A DNA stretch of 64,000 bases from Isoetes taiwanensis (GCA_021234155.1 JAJEKV010000186.1:265359-329358), one strand, 5' to 3'; counted from the stretch's first letter, positions 20,346-31,304 are shown. The notes: generated from the sequence alone by a model not told the origin. Program-made: numbers and translations.

Positions 20346-20734
20346 GGCAGAGAGTTTTTTCGGGTCATCTGGGTCAAGCACATATCTCTCTTTGTCTATC
20401 TCTCTATCCAGACTTTGGGTCTCTGGGCTCTGGTTTTTCAGTGTATTTATTAACATGTCGGCAAACGTATTAATTTTAAGTTGATTGGGCTTAGGCCTTC
20501 CCCTTCTGACTGATCATGGTCACAATTTGTCATTTTTTTTGTTGGGCATTTCTCGTTATATACTTCCCAGTGATGCATCTCTCCTTGTAGTTCAAAACAC
20601 TGGTCGTTGTTATAGGCAAAGCATTCTTCCCGTATTAGGTATATAGGATGGGCGTCTTAGAGGTGGTTTCAGAGTTCTTCTTTAGGGGTTTTATTGTTAT
20701 CTTGTTGTTCTTATTTGATTTGTTGCTATTTCAG

Positions 20735-21703
20735 ATTGCACTCAGTTTTCCCCTTGCATTCCTCATCTCGGCATTGATCCTATCGTAGTTGATGTTGTTG
20801 CATCATCTACCTGCGTCCTCAATCGCCTCTTGTCCACTTTGTCCTTTTGGCAATCCTTCTATTCCTCCCAGCATGTGCTCCGCTGGATCTAGTTTGGTTA
20901 TCGTTTGCCTTGGCTTACTCATTCCCCTGCCCAACCCTTTTTTGCAAAGAATCATTCGTCCTTGTTTACCCAGCTTGGATTTTGATCGTTCTGCCGTCTC
21001 TGAACTCCTTCGGACCGGTGCCGCCTCCCTTATGCCTTCTTGTCCCTTCTTTTGTTCCCCATTGGGGGTGGTCCCTAAAGGTCAAGGAAAGTGGCGTCTT
21101 ATCTTAGATTTGCGTGTCTTGAACTCCTTTTTATCTGTCCCCCCTTTTCGCTATGAATCATTAGACCTGCTCTCTCATTTTTGCAAACCTGCCGATTTCC
21201 TTTTTGCAATAGACTTGAAATCGGGTTATCATCATGTCTCCATCTGGCCTCCTCACCGTTCTTTTCTTGGTTTCTCGCTGGACGGTCAGTTTTTTGTCTT
21301 CAATGTTCTCCCCTTTGGACTCGCCTATGCTCCATTTGTGTTCACCAAACTCATTCGGCAATTGGTTCGCCGGTGGCGTGCTCAGGGTATCTGTTGCTCC
21401 CCATATGTTGATGATATCATGTTTCTGTGTCACTCCTCGCCCGAGTCCCTTCAAGTCCAGATTATTTTTTACTTACAGCAAGCCGGTTTTCTTCTCGCGT
21501 GGAAAAAGTGTCGGTTTTGCATTTCTCATCGCATTGTCTTCTTAGGTTTCATAGTCGATGCCCAGGATGGTTTGTTCCGCATCTCAGCCACTAAAAATCC
21601 CCGCGCTTTATCTCTTTGTTCTGACTTGCTTGCTGCTCCTATGGTCTCTGCTCGCTTGATTGCTCGTTTCCTCGGTTTCATTCAGTCCTTGCCTTCACTC
21701 TGA
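20735..21703 (+). pseudogene. DIRS-type reverse transcriptase
   Basis: Coding similarity begins at about 20735, just after TTGTTGCTATTTCAG, in a frame different from the main one (FWQSFYSSQHVLRWI, a stop, then FGYRLPWLTHSP). It shifts near 20960 into the frame ending at 21703. RT motifs are GVVPKGQGKWRLILDLRVLN (fingers), FAIDLKSGYHHVSI (first catalytic Asp), LPFGLAYAPFVFTKL, the active-site YVDDIMFL (about 21400) and LGFIVDAQDG. The FAIDLKSGYHH / FRCLPFGL style is typical of the DIRS and gypsy clade, but no protease or integrase follows; RNase H and a tyrosine recombinase do. Confidence 0.85.
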
Positions 21704-22676
21704 TCTCCGCTGCTCTGAGCTTTGGGATACTCCTTTTTTGCTTTCCCCCCTATCACGTCACGAACTGTGTCTTTGGAAGACTATTGTGTTCAGATTTGAC
21801 CGTTGTCCTCTTTGGCCCCCTCTCCTCACGAAAGTTACCCTCCTGTTTGATGCTAGCAATGAGGGTTGGGGTGATTGGTTGTCTATTCCTAGTACACCCG
21901 TGCTCTCCTTTCATGGCCTTTTTACCGCATCTGAGCATCTTCAATCCTCTACATGGCGTGAGTTGTGGGCCCTACTCCAATTGTTGCAGCATTTTGCTGG
22001 CCTCCTCTTCAACTCCATTGTAGTTGCTCGTGGTGATAATCAGAATGTCGCTTTTTTGTTGCAAAAGGGTGGTTCCCCGTCTCCAGTTCTCCATTTTCTT
22101 TTAATCGAGCTTTTCATTTTTTGTTATCACCATAGGTTTCAACTTGAGCCGTTGTGGGTTCCCCGTTTGGACAATGAGTGGGCTGACTATTTGTCTAAGA
22201 TTTATAAGTTTGATGAGTTCTCCCTTTCCTCTGAGGCTTTTAACTTGATTGAGTCTCGATGGGGCCCTCACCATATCGACCGCTTTGCTAGTCTGTCTAA
22301 TGCTTTACTTTCCGTCTTCAATACCAAGGATGCTTACCCTTTTCGGATTCTCCCTGATGCTTTTTCCTACAATTGGCGCTTGTTCAATAATTTCTGCTTT
22401 TCTCCTGCCTCCTTAGTCCCTGTTGTCTTGCACCATGCTCGCCTATGCCATGCTCGCTTAACATTAATTGTCTTTTCATGGCCTTCTGCCCCTTGGTGGC
22501 CATTGGTCGCTTCTGACACGAACTCCTGGCAGCCATTTGTGGTAGATGCATTGTTTTTTCATGACTTTTCTCGTGCTTTGCTTCCGTCTCGCGTCTTGCA
22601 GGTGACAAACGACATGTGGCTTTACTTGCTCTATGCTGTGTATTTGAATAAGGTTGGTGATGTGATTTGGTGCTGA
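21660..22676 (+). pseudogene. RNase H and methylase-like domains of the DIRS-like element
   Basis: Overlaps the RT end in another frame. The RNase H begins LLFDASNEGWGDWLSIPSTP and continues STWRELWALLQLL, VARGDNQNVAFLLQKGGSPS and VPRLDNEWADYLSKIYK, giving the catalytic carboxylates in DASN, WRE, GDNQ and DNEWAD. It is followed by the domain characteristic of DIRS elements (WGPHHIDRFASLSNALLSVF, DAFSYNWR, then IVFSWPSAPWWPLVASD), related to Dam-type adenine methylases. The NPPF-like catalytic stretch appears as NFCFSPASL here, so methylase activity is doubtful. The frame ends LNKVGDVIWC at 22676. Confidence 0.82.
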
Positions 22677-22725
22677 TTATGTTTATGTGGTATGTGTTTC
22701 AAATGTCTTACCGCATTTTTTTGCA

Positions 22726-23089
22726 GTATCCCCTGTTTTTGTGGCTCCTATCCTCACCTTCATTCTTCAATCCCGTGCTACTTCTACCCTTCTTGTTTAT
22801 GCCTCTGTTTGGCGGCGATTTTGGTCTTGGTGCTTGTCCCACGGTGCCCCTTTTCTTCCTGCTTCATCTATCCATGTCGCGGCCTTCTTTGCCTCTTCTG
22901 TGTCTTCTCGCCAGTACCTCGCCTCGATGGGTGGTGCTTTTGCTGCCATCTCATTTTTTCACAGCTTGATTAATGCCCCTTCTCCGTGCTCAGGTCCTTT
23001 ACCCTCATTGGTCCACCAATCTGCCCCTTGGCTTCGGTCAACACCTCGACCGCGGTTGCCCCTCACTGCTGCTCACGTCCGTCTTGTTA
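22726..23089 (+). pseudogene. Tyrosine recombinase, N-terminal part
   Basis: Starts after CGCATTTTTTTGCAG, another splice-acceptor-like sequence, with YPVFVAPILTF-type text. The core-binding domain reads RATSTLLVYASVWRRFWSWC then LSHGAPFLPASSIHVAAFFA, a SAM-like fold typical of phage-integrase family proteins. The last recombinase residues are RPRLPLTAAHVRLVT, ending at the CACTA junction at 23089. The catalytic domain continues at 40280 with perhaps 25-30 codons missing. Confidence 0.78.
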
Positions 23090-23860
23090 CACTACAACAT
23101 AATAGGGTGTTTTTCGTCAGGTATAGCGTCAAACAAAGTGACGCTATGTGTGTTCTCAAAGACCTACTAAATTTCACAAGGTTGACGCTAAAAGTGCTAT
23201 ACTTTGATGTCACATGGACGTCAACTTTTGCGTCAAGTATAGCGTCACGGCTACATAACGCAAAAATGACATAATGACTACATTTGTGGCAATTGTATAG
23301 CATGTTTATGTCGAGCTTATATCTAGATTTATTCAATAATTGCGTCATATTTTCAGTCCTATTAGTCTTGACACAATGACTAAATTTGTGACAATTGCAT
23401 GTCATGTTTGTGTGTCCTATTTTTTATCATATTAGTCTTAACACAATAACTATATTTGTGGCAAATGCGTAGCACATTTGTGTCAAAGCTTATATCTAAG
23501 TTCGTCAATAATTGCGTCATATTCATAGCAAATTAGTCTTAATTATACCAATAAATTGTTACACCATATTGGCATTTTTATCTTGCATCGATTGATATCT
23601 GTTACGTCATATTTGTAACTCTTTTATTACAGTTGTAATCTTTTCATTATGCAATTTATAACCAGCCTGTTTTATTTTTAGAACATTATTGTGATCTTTA
23701 ATTATATAGTTATGACAAATTAGTTTCCTTTTTGTAATATTTAAATAACAAAATTGTGTCAATATTTAAGTCCTTTTGTGACATCTACATGTCAATTTTG
23801 TGAGCACATATGAGACCATTGTCAAATTTGTGTCCAAGTCACAAGTCCTTTTTGTTCTAC
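23090..23860 (+). repeat. CACTA left terminal and subterminal repeats
   Basis: The terminal inverted repeat (about 28 bp) is followed by dense TAGCGTCA, GTGACGCTAT, TTGTGGCAA and CGTCATATTT motifs in both orientations. CACTA elements bind their TNPA-type protein at such repeats. No coding. Confidence 0.8.
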
Positions 23861-24217
23861 GTTTAATTTTTATCATTTCTGTCTCTTCGTGAATAAATGT
23901 TCTCTTTTCTGGACAAATTTTGTGTTCGTGCAAAATTGCTTTCATTTTGAGTCTATGGTTGTATCATGCATGACAAACAAAAGAAAGGATGAAATAGAAG
24001 TAATTGCACCAAATAAAAAACATTACTTTAAATTCAAATGGAACATCATTTTGCATTTAGTGTACATTTGAGAAAATAAATCCAACAATTTAAGTTTGCT
24101 TTATAGCTGGGCTCATTGCGTTCTTTGTTTTCGCCTCTAATTCCAAATAAGAGCATATGAACATTGCCTAGAGTCTTACGAAATTATAATACATATACAA
24201 TCATGATATATGCCCTC

Positions 24218-24418
24218 TTAGCCATTTGAAACAACCTCTACTAGACTTTGATACAGGCTACCAACATCACACAGAAGATCATGTATGGTCTCATACATAT
24301 CGAGTAACACAAACATCTTTTCTAGTGACTTTTTACTCAGTGCTATAGAATCCCCAGTACTTAGTAAATTGCTAAAGCTGTTTTTTGTAGTGACCTCTAC
24401 AAAACATTGTCTGGTAAG
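24218..24418 (-). pseudogene. Captured EXO70 exon (downstream)
   Basis: Following a CTTACCAG acceptor-like site, the minus strand reads CFVEVTTKNSFSNLLSTGDS, IALSKKSLEKMFVLLDMYET and IHDLLCDVGSLYQSLVEVVS, then a stop. This matches the EXO70A-type exocyst subunit, where plants have CFAEVT..., SLLSFGDAIAKSKRSPEKLF and VLLDMYEIMREL. EXO70 tethers secretory vesicles to the plasma membrane. Only a short internal piece is here, inside a CACTA transposon, on the strand opposite to the TNP2 remnant. Confidence 0.8.
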
Positions 24419-24546
24419 GATCGCAAAATACTTCAGTATAAAGTTCACACTCTTCTGTATATGACAGTTTGATTTGATGATACATCGCAGCCATAAATAT
24501 CATATCTGAATATAAAGGACAAAAAACACTCTGAGAAATAGCTTAC

Positions 24547-24685
24547 AGCAATGCGTATATCTTGTATTCAGATCCCTATCTTTTATCCAAAATTTCCCAT
24601 TGCAAGTTTTGGACATCATCTTCGGTAAAATTTTCAAATTCAAGCTTGGGCAGGGTTTGTTCCAGAACAGATAACCAAATTTCAC
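24547..24685 (-). pseudogene. Captured EXO70 exon (upstream)
   Basis: An exon-like segment bounded on the minus strand by TATTTATATTGCAG (acceptor) and GCT|GTAAGC (donor). It reads SVLEQTLPKLEFENFTEDDV then QNLQWEILDKR; after a one-base slip, IRIAV. EXO70A1-type proteins have the corresponding VLEQSLRRLGVEKLTKDDVQ, KMQWEVLEAKI and MRIAV. The order relative to the exon at 24218-24418 is the native one, so genomic DNA with its intron was captured, not a cDNA. The frameshift means it cannot give a normal EXO70 segment. Confidence 0.8.
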
Positions 24686-24726
24686 TGCAATATAAATACC
24701 AGTGGTGACAGGTTTCAAAAGCCTAC

Positions 24727-24877
24727 CTGATTCAAATAAGTGAGGATCTGGTCTTTAGTTCGATTTTGTCTAAGCTGATTTTGAACCCAAATAACAGCCA
24801 TCTCACAGGCTGTACACAAAACATCATCATTTCGAGCATTTGAATATTCCTTTTCTAAGATGCTTGCAATCCGTGGC
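24727..24877 (-). pseudogene. Captured aspartic-protease saposin-like exon, second piece
   Basis: Minus-strand exon between TTTTTTAACAG and CAG|GTAGGC. It reads PRIASILEKEYSNARNDDVL, CTACEMAVIWVQNQLRQNRT and KDQILTYLNQ. CTACEMAVVW.QNQLRQN is the hallmark of the plant-specific insert (saposin-like domain) of phytepsin-type vacuolar aspartic proteases, with its paired Cys residues kept. It lies immediately upstream of the EXO70 exons on the same strand, so two unrelated host genes have been joined. Confidence 0.85.
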
Positions 24878-24955
24878 CTGTTAAAAAACTTTGATCAGCA
24901 TTTGCTTCTAGAGAATTCCATCTTCAAAAACAATCAAAGCATACTAAGCAGCAAC

Positions 24956-25069
24956 CTGTAAAAGCAGTAGCTCAACAATAATATCTCCGTATTGAGAGAC
25001 AACCATCTTGCACTCCTGACTGACCACTTCAGCAGCTCCTATGGCCTGAATAATTTTGGTAATGATACC
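24956..25069 (-). pseudogene. Captured aspartic-protease saposin-like exon, first piece
   Basis: A 114-bp exon between TTTCTTTCTAG and TTACAG|GTTGCT on the minus strand. It reads GIITKIIQAIGAAEVVSQEC then KMVVSQYGDIIVELLLLQ. Plant phytepsins have ...INHAIGATGVVSQECKAVVA, QYG..I..LL at the start of the plant-specific insert. The exon is open throughout and its splice sites are intact. The intervening native sequence between this and the next exon (the ICSQIGLC part) is missing. Confidence 0.82.
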
Positions 25070-25130
25070 CTAGAAAGAAATGGTGGCAAGCCGTCCAGTA
25101 GGACAAAGAAACCCAAAACCCCGTTCTTAC

Positions 25131-25400
25131 CAGAACATATTCTTCACATCCTTTATTCTTCCCGGAGCTCCATCGCAGAAGCTCCGTTGCAGCGAGCAAA
25201 ACAATCGATAAGCCAGTGCAGCAGGGCCTCCAATTTGCAAGTTCTGACCTCTGAGGACTTTGAGAAGAGAAGTAGAGAAGCACAGAAGGGGGAAATGAGA
25301 TAAGAGAAGCGGTGATCGAAACAGGAAACGCGGGAGATGGAACGGCGAGAGAGAAAAAAAAATGCCTTGGCTTTAATTCCGGCCGTTATTTAGGGCCAAT
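25131..25400 (-). pseudogene. Presumed first exon and leader of the captured chimeric gene
   Basis: On the minus strand a pyrimidine-rich leader (about 25400-25290) leads to ATG 25283, a 51-codon open stretch (MLLYFSSQSPQRSELANWRP..., ending GCEEYVL) and a good donor, CTG|GTAAGAA. Splicing to the aspartic-protease exon at 25069 would keep the frame. Upstream (25380-25500) is a CCAATAGAA motif and repeated CAGCCG text that could be promoter. I do not recognise the exon-1 protein. The joined frame would stop early in the third exon, so a functional product is unlikely. Confidence 0.45.
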
Positions 25401-25499
25401 AGAATCTCAAGGGTTGGATCACAATTTCAGCCGCTCATCTCAGCCGTTGAATGCGATACAATTATATCATATGCCTATTTCTTTTAAATTTCACCATTG

Positions 25500-26680
25500 A
25501 CAGTCCAATGGTTTTTTTCGTTTAGCGAGGTATATATTGGACACCATCCCATGATTCCACGCCCCCATCGCATGACCCATTTTTTCCATGGGGCATCAAC
25601 GAGATGATCCCATTTAGACTCGGGTGAACCAAGATCTGTTAGAAAAGGTCATTGCATAATGCTTGATTTTTAAATGGGCTGAAGGGTCATATTGCTAAAA
25701 GATGCCTTTTGAGGTGTAGTGGTGTTTGTGGGAACTATTATTTAAAAGGAAAGCATATTAAGAGGTCAGTCGATTTATGTTCCTGAACCACCTGCCTAAC
25801 CGTCAAACATGGAAATTATAAGATAACAAGAACAATGAATGAGCAGGCATCAAAGAGAGCTGATTGGAATCACCCTATGAAGATAATATCCTAATTCACC
25901 AATTAGGATTGAATTGTCGTTGATATTATTAGCTACAGTGCACTAGTGCTACAGTGCATTGAAGCTACAGTGTTTATCAAGCATTGGATATTTTGCTGCA
26001 TTGTAAAACTTGACCATTGAATATTTGCTATATACATTGAATTCAATACTTGAAATTCTATATCATTAGAGTTATTCTTAACAAACAATATGGTGGTCGA
26101 CTAGTTTTGCTAAGAACATTGTAATCCAACATTTGATTGACTTTATTTCTTACAAGATCATTTTCATCCTTAAACAAATAAATCATACATTCTAAGGACT
26201 CCAATGGCTATGCTTCAAAATCCCTAGTTCCAGATCTCTGCCACAAAATTCGTTGCTGGGAACCTCTGTCATGAATCCAGCTTGGCACCTCTGTCAAGGT
26301 TTGGCTTTGGTGTGGTTAGGCTTATCTTGCCACATCAGCTCCATAGCTCGGCAGGTTTATCTGCATCAACGGTTCTGGTTCATCTGTATCACTAGCTCGT
26401 GGGGGGGGGGGATGGTAACTTATATCAAACAAGCATCACTTTAGGCTTCGAGACACCATCCGTTTGTTCAGTTGAATTCTCGCTTCCAAATTTGTCTCTT
26501 TCTAGACACGACTCATAGTCCATGCTGAGCATAGCACAGCCAACCCCTTTGCCTCTGCCCAGCCTTCTTTGCCCTTCCCCCAACGCAACCTTTCTTTGCT
26601 TCCTTTGCCTGCATTAGAAGGTCGATTTTCTCAGCGTGGATACTCCTCCATCATTTAAGAGGTTGGTTAATTTCTTCTAG
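25500..26680. other. CACTA internal non-coding region
   Basis: No convincing frame. CTACAGTG occurs three times near 25934-25972. A run of about 12 G at 26401-26412 stands out. Nothing else is recognised. Confidence 0.5.
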
Positions 26681-26683
26681 AGG

Positions 26684-27299
26684 TTGGTTTGCTCGGTCAA
26701 TTTTTCCTTTCAACTCTGCTTGTTTCCAGATGGGGCTCATAGTGCCATTGATTCCCCAGACTGCCTTGGTTTTTCAAGTTCAAGTCATTCCTCCAGACTT
26801 GTGGCTACATACCAGTCTCCACGCCAGGACAGCTCTTCCCTAGTTCAGTTTCTTTCCCCAAGTCGGTCTCCCTCCAGCTATGACCCAGAACGCCAAGGAT
26901 ATGGCCAGAAAAGCAGCCAAGGCTGAGTCCAACCTGCCACCTCCACCTACTATAGCCTGAGACACAGATGCCTTGGGAACTCCTTCCACTTCAGCCCTGC
27001 CAGATACCATCTCAGCCACGCTTCAGATGATTCTATATAGTTGCCCTTGGGAACCTAGCACTCTGGAGCTTCTCAACCTCCTCACTGAAACCTTACCTCT
27101 TCGAACTTCTTCACAACCATTGATCACCTCTGTAGACATAATCCAAGTTGATGCCATGGTGCAAACTGAGCCAGAGATGTCTACAAGCACCTTCCAGTTA
27201 GACGTCATGGTTCAACCTAACGCAACCACTGCCATATACAGATTTAGGTGTAGATATGTAGGATGCAACTTCGGATCGTGCACAGAGGCTAGAAGCTAG
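26684..27299 (+). CDS. Unassigned open frames inside the CACTA element
   Basis: Two adjacent frames (26684-26926 and 26973-27299). The second reads MGTPSTSALPDTISATLQMI, then SVDIIQVDAMVQTEPEMSTS and FQLDVMVQPNATTAIYRFRC, with a near-repeat DAMVQTEP/DVMVQPNA. A different frame gives AMTQNAKDMARKAAKAESNL. These could be decayed transposon or captured host coding. I recognise no domain. Confidence 0.25.
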
Positions 27300-27504
27300 G
27301 GCCTTAGAACAGACACAGAGTATAGATTTAGATCAGTCTCAGCAGAGCTCGGCACTTGAATTTGCGTCTCATGAGGTTGCGAAAGCAAGTTCAAGTTCAT
27401 GTTTAGATACAGAGGCAGCTACACGATTTTTCTCAGGTACTATGCATACCCGAAGTCAAGGATCTTTTACAGCACAAACAATGGGCGCACACCGGCCTGA
27501 CCCT

Positions 27505-28140
27505 TTAAGTGTTTGAGTTTATGTGGCATGTTTGAACCACGTATCCAGTTTAAGCCATGTCTTATGTTTTAGCCTAGGAGTATGTTTGAGCCTATATGGC
27601 ATGTTTGAGCCAAATGTCATGTTTGAGCCAAAGTGAGATACTCTAGTCTAGCCTAGAGGCATGAACCTTGGAGCACAACATTTCAACCGTAAAAAAAAAC
27701 ATATGAAATCATATGTCATCCTAACAAAAATAAAATTGAAAAAACATTTTTATGACCCTAGTGGAATACCAGGGGCATGTTTGAGCCACAGGTCATGTTT
27801 GAGCCTAGGCCATGTTTGATCCCAGGGACAATATTTGAGCCAAGGTGGCATGTTTGAGCCTAGGGAATGTTTGACCGTAGGAATAATGCTTGAGCTTAGG
27901 TAGTATGTTTGAGCCTATGTGGTTGTTTGAGCCTATGGCATGATTGACCCTAGGGCAACACTTCAATCTATATGGCATCTTTGAGCCTAGGTGGCATATT
28001 TGGGCATATATGGCATGTTTAAGCCGAGGCGTATTAGCCTATGTGGCATGTTTGAGCCAATGTGGCATGTTTGAGCCGCGTGTCTTGTTTGAGCCCAGCT
28101 GGCATGTTCAAGCCTAGGGGCATGTTTGAGTCTAGGGGCA
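27505..28140. repeat. Degenerate minisatellite, GGCATGTTTGAGCC unit
   Basis: About 25-30 imperfect units of 18-24 bp with core CATGTTTGAGCC and linkers such as TAGGTGG, AAGGTGG or TATGTGG. The array is interrupted by about 110 bp near 27660-27770. It is non-coding and lies inside the CACTA element between the captured exons and the nested copia. Confidence 0.9.
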
Positions 28141-28567
28141 TCTCTGGGGAGTTATACGCTAATGCCCACCCTCTCAAAGCTTGGTTCCCCTATCTGATCA
28201 TTAAATCATCCATTCAAGGATCCTGTTTCAAACAGGTAAAAAAGAATCCAAGACTGATCCAAGAGAGCTTATCAAACTACAAAGCGTCCTATGGTTGATC
28301 ATGTGTATAAACCCAACCATTTTGTCGTTTGGGTAGTATGGAGGCTCCAAAATTGCAATTCGAATTTGCCATATCATCCAAAATGATGAGATTACCCTAA
28401 GAACCAAGATCCACGATCAGTTTTATCCAAGAAAGAAACATGAACGGCCTACATGGCAATATTCCACAGGCACCACCTAGGCCTATTGACTACAAGTGTG
28501 TTACACGAGCTATTTTGGTGCTCCTTGAAGAAGGGGTGGTCTTCTGCCCACAAAACTTGGTCCCTAG

Positions 28568-29101
28568 TGTTGGAAATGACAAAATTATGTGTCATGTGAT
28601 ATTCTAATCTATGAGAAGCAGTGGCAGTAGATTAGAGTTGTTAAATGGTGTCATGTTATTCAAAGCGATGCAGTTGAATGGGGGAGACCTATGAGAAGCA
28701 GTGGCAGTAGGTCAAAGTCAAAGTCAAAGTCAAAGTCAAAGTCAAAGTCAAAGGTGGCGGGCACACCCTACCCGGGTGTTGCTGGGCTCGCTAGAAACAC
28801 GTAGACACCCCCTGCCCGCCACTTAGGGTTTTGGGTTGAGTGGTCAATGGGTCAAAGTCAACGGCAATTTGGAAGATAAGGACGTGCGGGGGCATCCTAT
28901 TATTTAGGCAAGTTGAAAAACTTTCTATATGAAGGGCATGCACGATTTGACAAGTGGATTTAATAAGAATATAATGGATATGGAGATAAATGAGTTTGTG
29001 TGCGGTCTGGTGTGGGTATGCGGCTTTAGGGCCGTGGTGGGTTTGAAGGAGACAGAGTCTTGGCATACTTGGGTTCAAACCCCAAGCTCACGATTCTAAC
29101 A
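28568..29101 (+). repeat. 5' LTR of the nested copia
   Basis: 534 bp, TG..CA. It contains eight tandem GTCAAA hexamers near 28710-28752, against five in the 3' LTR, which accounts for most of the length difference. Confidence 0.95.
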
Positions 29102-29131
29102 AATGGTATCGAGCTATAAGATCTAGTAATC

Positions 29132-30170
29132 ATGACAACTAGATTTGGTGCAAATTTCTTTGAATACAATTGAAGTTTTAAAAGGGGATGGAGGGTTTCA
29201 AATCTGGAAGGAAAGTATTAGGAGCGTGCTTTCGAGTTTGAAAAGTTATGGTATCGATTGATGGTAGTGCGGTTGCAAGTGCGGGGAGCAACTAGTTGAG
29301 GGGATTCAAGCTCGGGCCGCTAGCTCTAGTGCACGATCACGAAGGTGCAAAGTTGTCTCGTCTTGGGGGAACCTCGCTAGCTCGGAAGGAGCAGCGACTA
29401 AAATTATGGAAGCTCAAGCCATAATTATGTGCAAGGTAGGAACTGCCTTAAAGTTAAAACGAGGTATGAAGCCTAAAGATATGTGGGACTATCCGATTAA
29501 ACATTATGAACAAAAGAGTTCCTCCACGGATAGATATGTTGGAAAAGGAGTTAAGGAAGATGAAGCTTGTCGAAAAAGATAACCTAACTAATTTTTTAGA
29601 AAGGTTTGATTCTATTATTGCAGATCTTGAAGGTCTTTGGAAATATTCCGAGTGAGCGAGATCGATTTTGGCTTAAGCAAGGTCGGGTTTCTCATAATAG
29701 TCATTTAGCAACTTTGCTCGAAATGTAGCTACTTCTAAGGAACATGCTATCGAATGATGCGATTGAATTTGAGCAATCTAATGTTGCACAAGAGGAGTCG
29801 AGAACAATCTGCAGAGGTATTGTAATAATTGGTAAGGCTAAGAAGGTTGGTTTTAAAAATTTTCACAAGACAAAGTAGGGCCTTGCTATTTATGTAATCG
29901 GTATGGTCATTTGAAGAATGAATGTCCAAATAATGATTGAAAAAGAATTGAGGTGTTTTAATTGTGAGGGCAATGGCTATTTCTCTTTCAATTGCTCAAG
30001 TCCTAAAAGAGGAAGAGGTCGTGGTAGATCTCGAGGTTACAGAGGGGAAGAGGCGGGACAAGTTTCGGGGGGTCTTTGCAAGTATCAATATAATGGAGAA
30101 GCATGAAAGTAGTGAAGGAGAGATAGAAGATGACACCTTGGAGGTAATGAAAAAACTTAACTTGTAATGT
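29132..30170 (+). pseudogene. Gag of the nested copia (broken)
   Basis: Starts MTTRFGA at 29132 and is broken repeatedly. The zinc knuckle is readable at 29950-29990 as CFNCEGNGYFSFNC. The spacing is CX2CX4(Y)X4C, with the normal His changed to Tyr, so zinc binding would be lost. A basic arginine-rich tail, KRGRGRGRSRGYRG, follows. The N-terminal UBN2-type region lies in several frames. Confidence 0.7.
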
Positions 30171-30199
30171 TTCTATAAGTCCAAGAAGAAATAATAACA

Positions 30200-31304
30200 A
30201 GTTTGTGGTTATAGATTCGGGGAGCAGAGAAAAGTGTAATGTGTGATATGCACATGTTAAAAAATGTGGAAAGAAAGAAGGCCATGTTCACTTGGTGATG
30301 GAGGCACTGAAAAAAATAGAAGACTCGGAGTTTTGGAGTTGTTTGATTTGAATGGAAAACACATTTATCTTTGAAAGAGGTTTTGTGTGTACCTAGTCTT
30401 GTAAGAAATCTCATATCTCAGGTGTCGGTTAGTGGATATGGGATACAAAGTTTTATTAGAACAAATCCAATGTAAAGTATTTCTGAATGATGAATTAAAG
30501 TTCATTGGCAAAAGAGTTGGAAACTTGTTTGGGTTTAATATTGATCATCTTCATGAAGTTAATCTGGTAGAATATCCAGATATAAAACTTTGGCATAACA
30601 AGGCTATGTCATGTGAATTGCAAAGAATTGAAGCTCTAAAAAACAAGGGTATAATATCTGCAAAAGTAGAAGAAGAAGGAAAACTTTTATGTGGTGGCTG
30701 TCAGCTTGGAAAACAACCAAGATTACCATTCAAAAGGTCAAATAAAAGAGCAAAGGGCATCTTGGATTTGATACACATGGATCTATGTGGTCCTATAAAT
30801 GTTACCAGTTTAAGCGGACATAAGTATTTCATGACCTTCATAGACGATTTTAGTAGAAGGACAAAAAGTTATATTTTGAAAACAAAAGATCAAGCAAGTG
30901 AGGCCTTGAAATTATTTACTGCTGAAACTGAGCTAGAAACTGGAAGGAAAATTAAGTGTATAAGATCAGACAGGGGTGGTGAGTATATATCTGATGAATT
31001 TAAGTTTTTTTGTGCAAGCAGAGGAATCAAAAGGCAACTAACTTGTAGATACTCACCACAACAAAATAGAGTAGCTGAAAGAAAGAACAGGACCTTACTA
31101 GATGCTGTGAGATCCATGCTAAAATACTCTGGCCTACCAAATTTTCTGTGGGATGAAGCTGTGAAGCAGATCTATATTCAAAATTTGTTACCTTCGCAAG
31201 CATTAAAGGTGCCATTCGAAATGCTTTGGTGCAGTAAGCTTCCATCTTATGACAGATTTAAAGCATATGGATGTTTATGTTTTGTTCATGTTCTGAAGAA
31301 TTAA
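30200..31304 (+). pseudogene. Protease relic and integrase of the nested copia
   Basis: A protease scrap, FVVIDSGSREK, at about 30202 keeps the DSG active site; the rest is broken. The frame from 30432 contains the GAG-pre-integrase zinc motif (CGGCQLGKQPRLPFKRS). It is followed by the integrase core: LIHMDLCGPIN (first Asp), FIDDFSRRTKSYI, IRSDRGGEYISDEF (second Asp) and QQNRVAERKNRTLLD (catalytic Glu). All three DDE residues are present. The frame ends at LKN 31304 through a frameshift. Integration activity is lost in this copy only because the polyprotein is broken. Confidence 0.85.

Larger units (their letters stand above)
17450..23089 (+). mobile_element. DIRS-like tyrosine-recombinase retrotransposon, 5' part
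   Basis: The gene order is accessory ORF1, Gag with zinc knuckle, reverse transcriptase, RNase H, methylase-like domain, then the start of a tyrosine recombinase. No DDE integrase and no LTRs are present, which separates this from copia and gypsy. The recombinase is cut at 23089 by a CACTA transposon end and resumes at 40280. All ORFs carry at least one stop or frameshift, so the copy is inactive. The 5' boundary is set only by the start of coding and is approximate. Confidence 0.82.

Noticed and set aside
24992-25303. A 103-residue plus-strand ORF in the CACTA element
   Set aside because: It is antisense to the captured aspartic-protease exons and leader, whose minus-strand reading matches known proteins.
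26400-26413. G-run as a quadruplex element
   Set aside because: A single homopolymer of about 12 G, more likely a homopolymer artefact than a folded motif.
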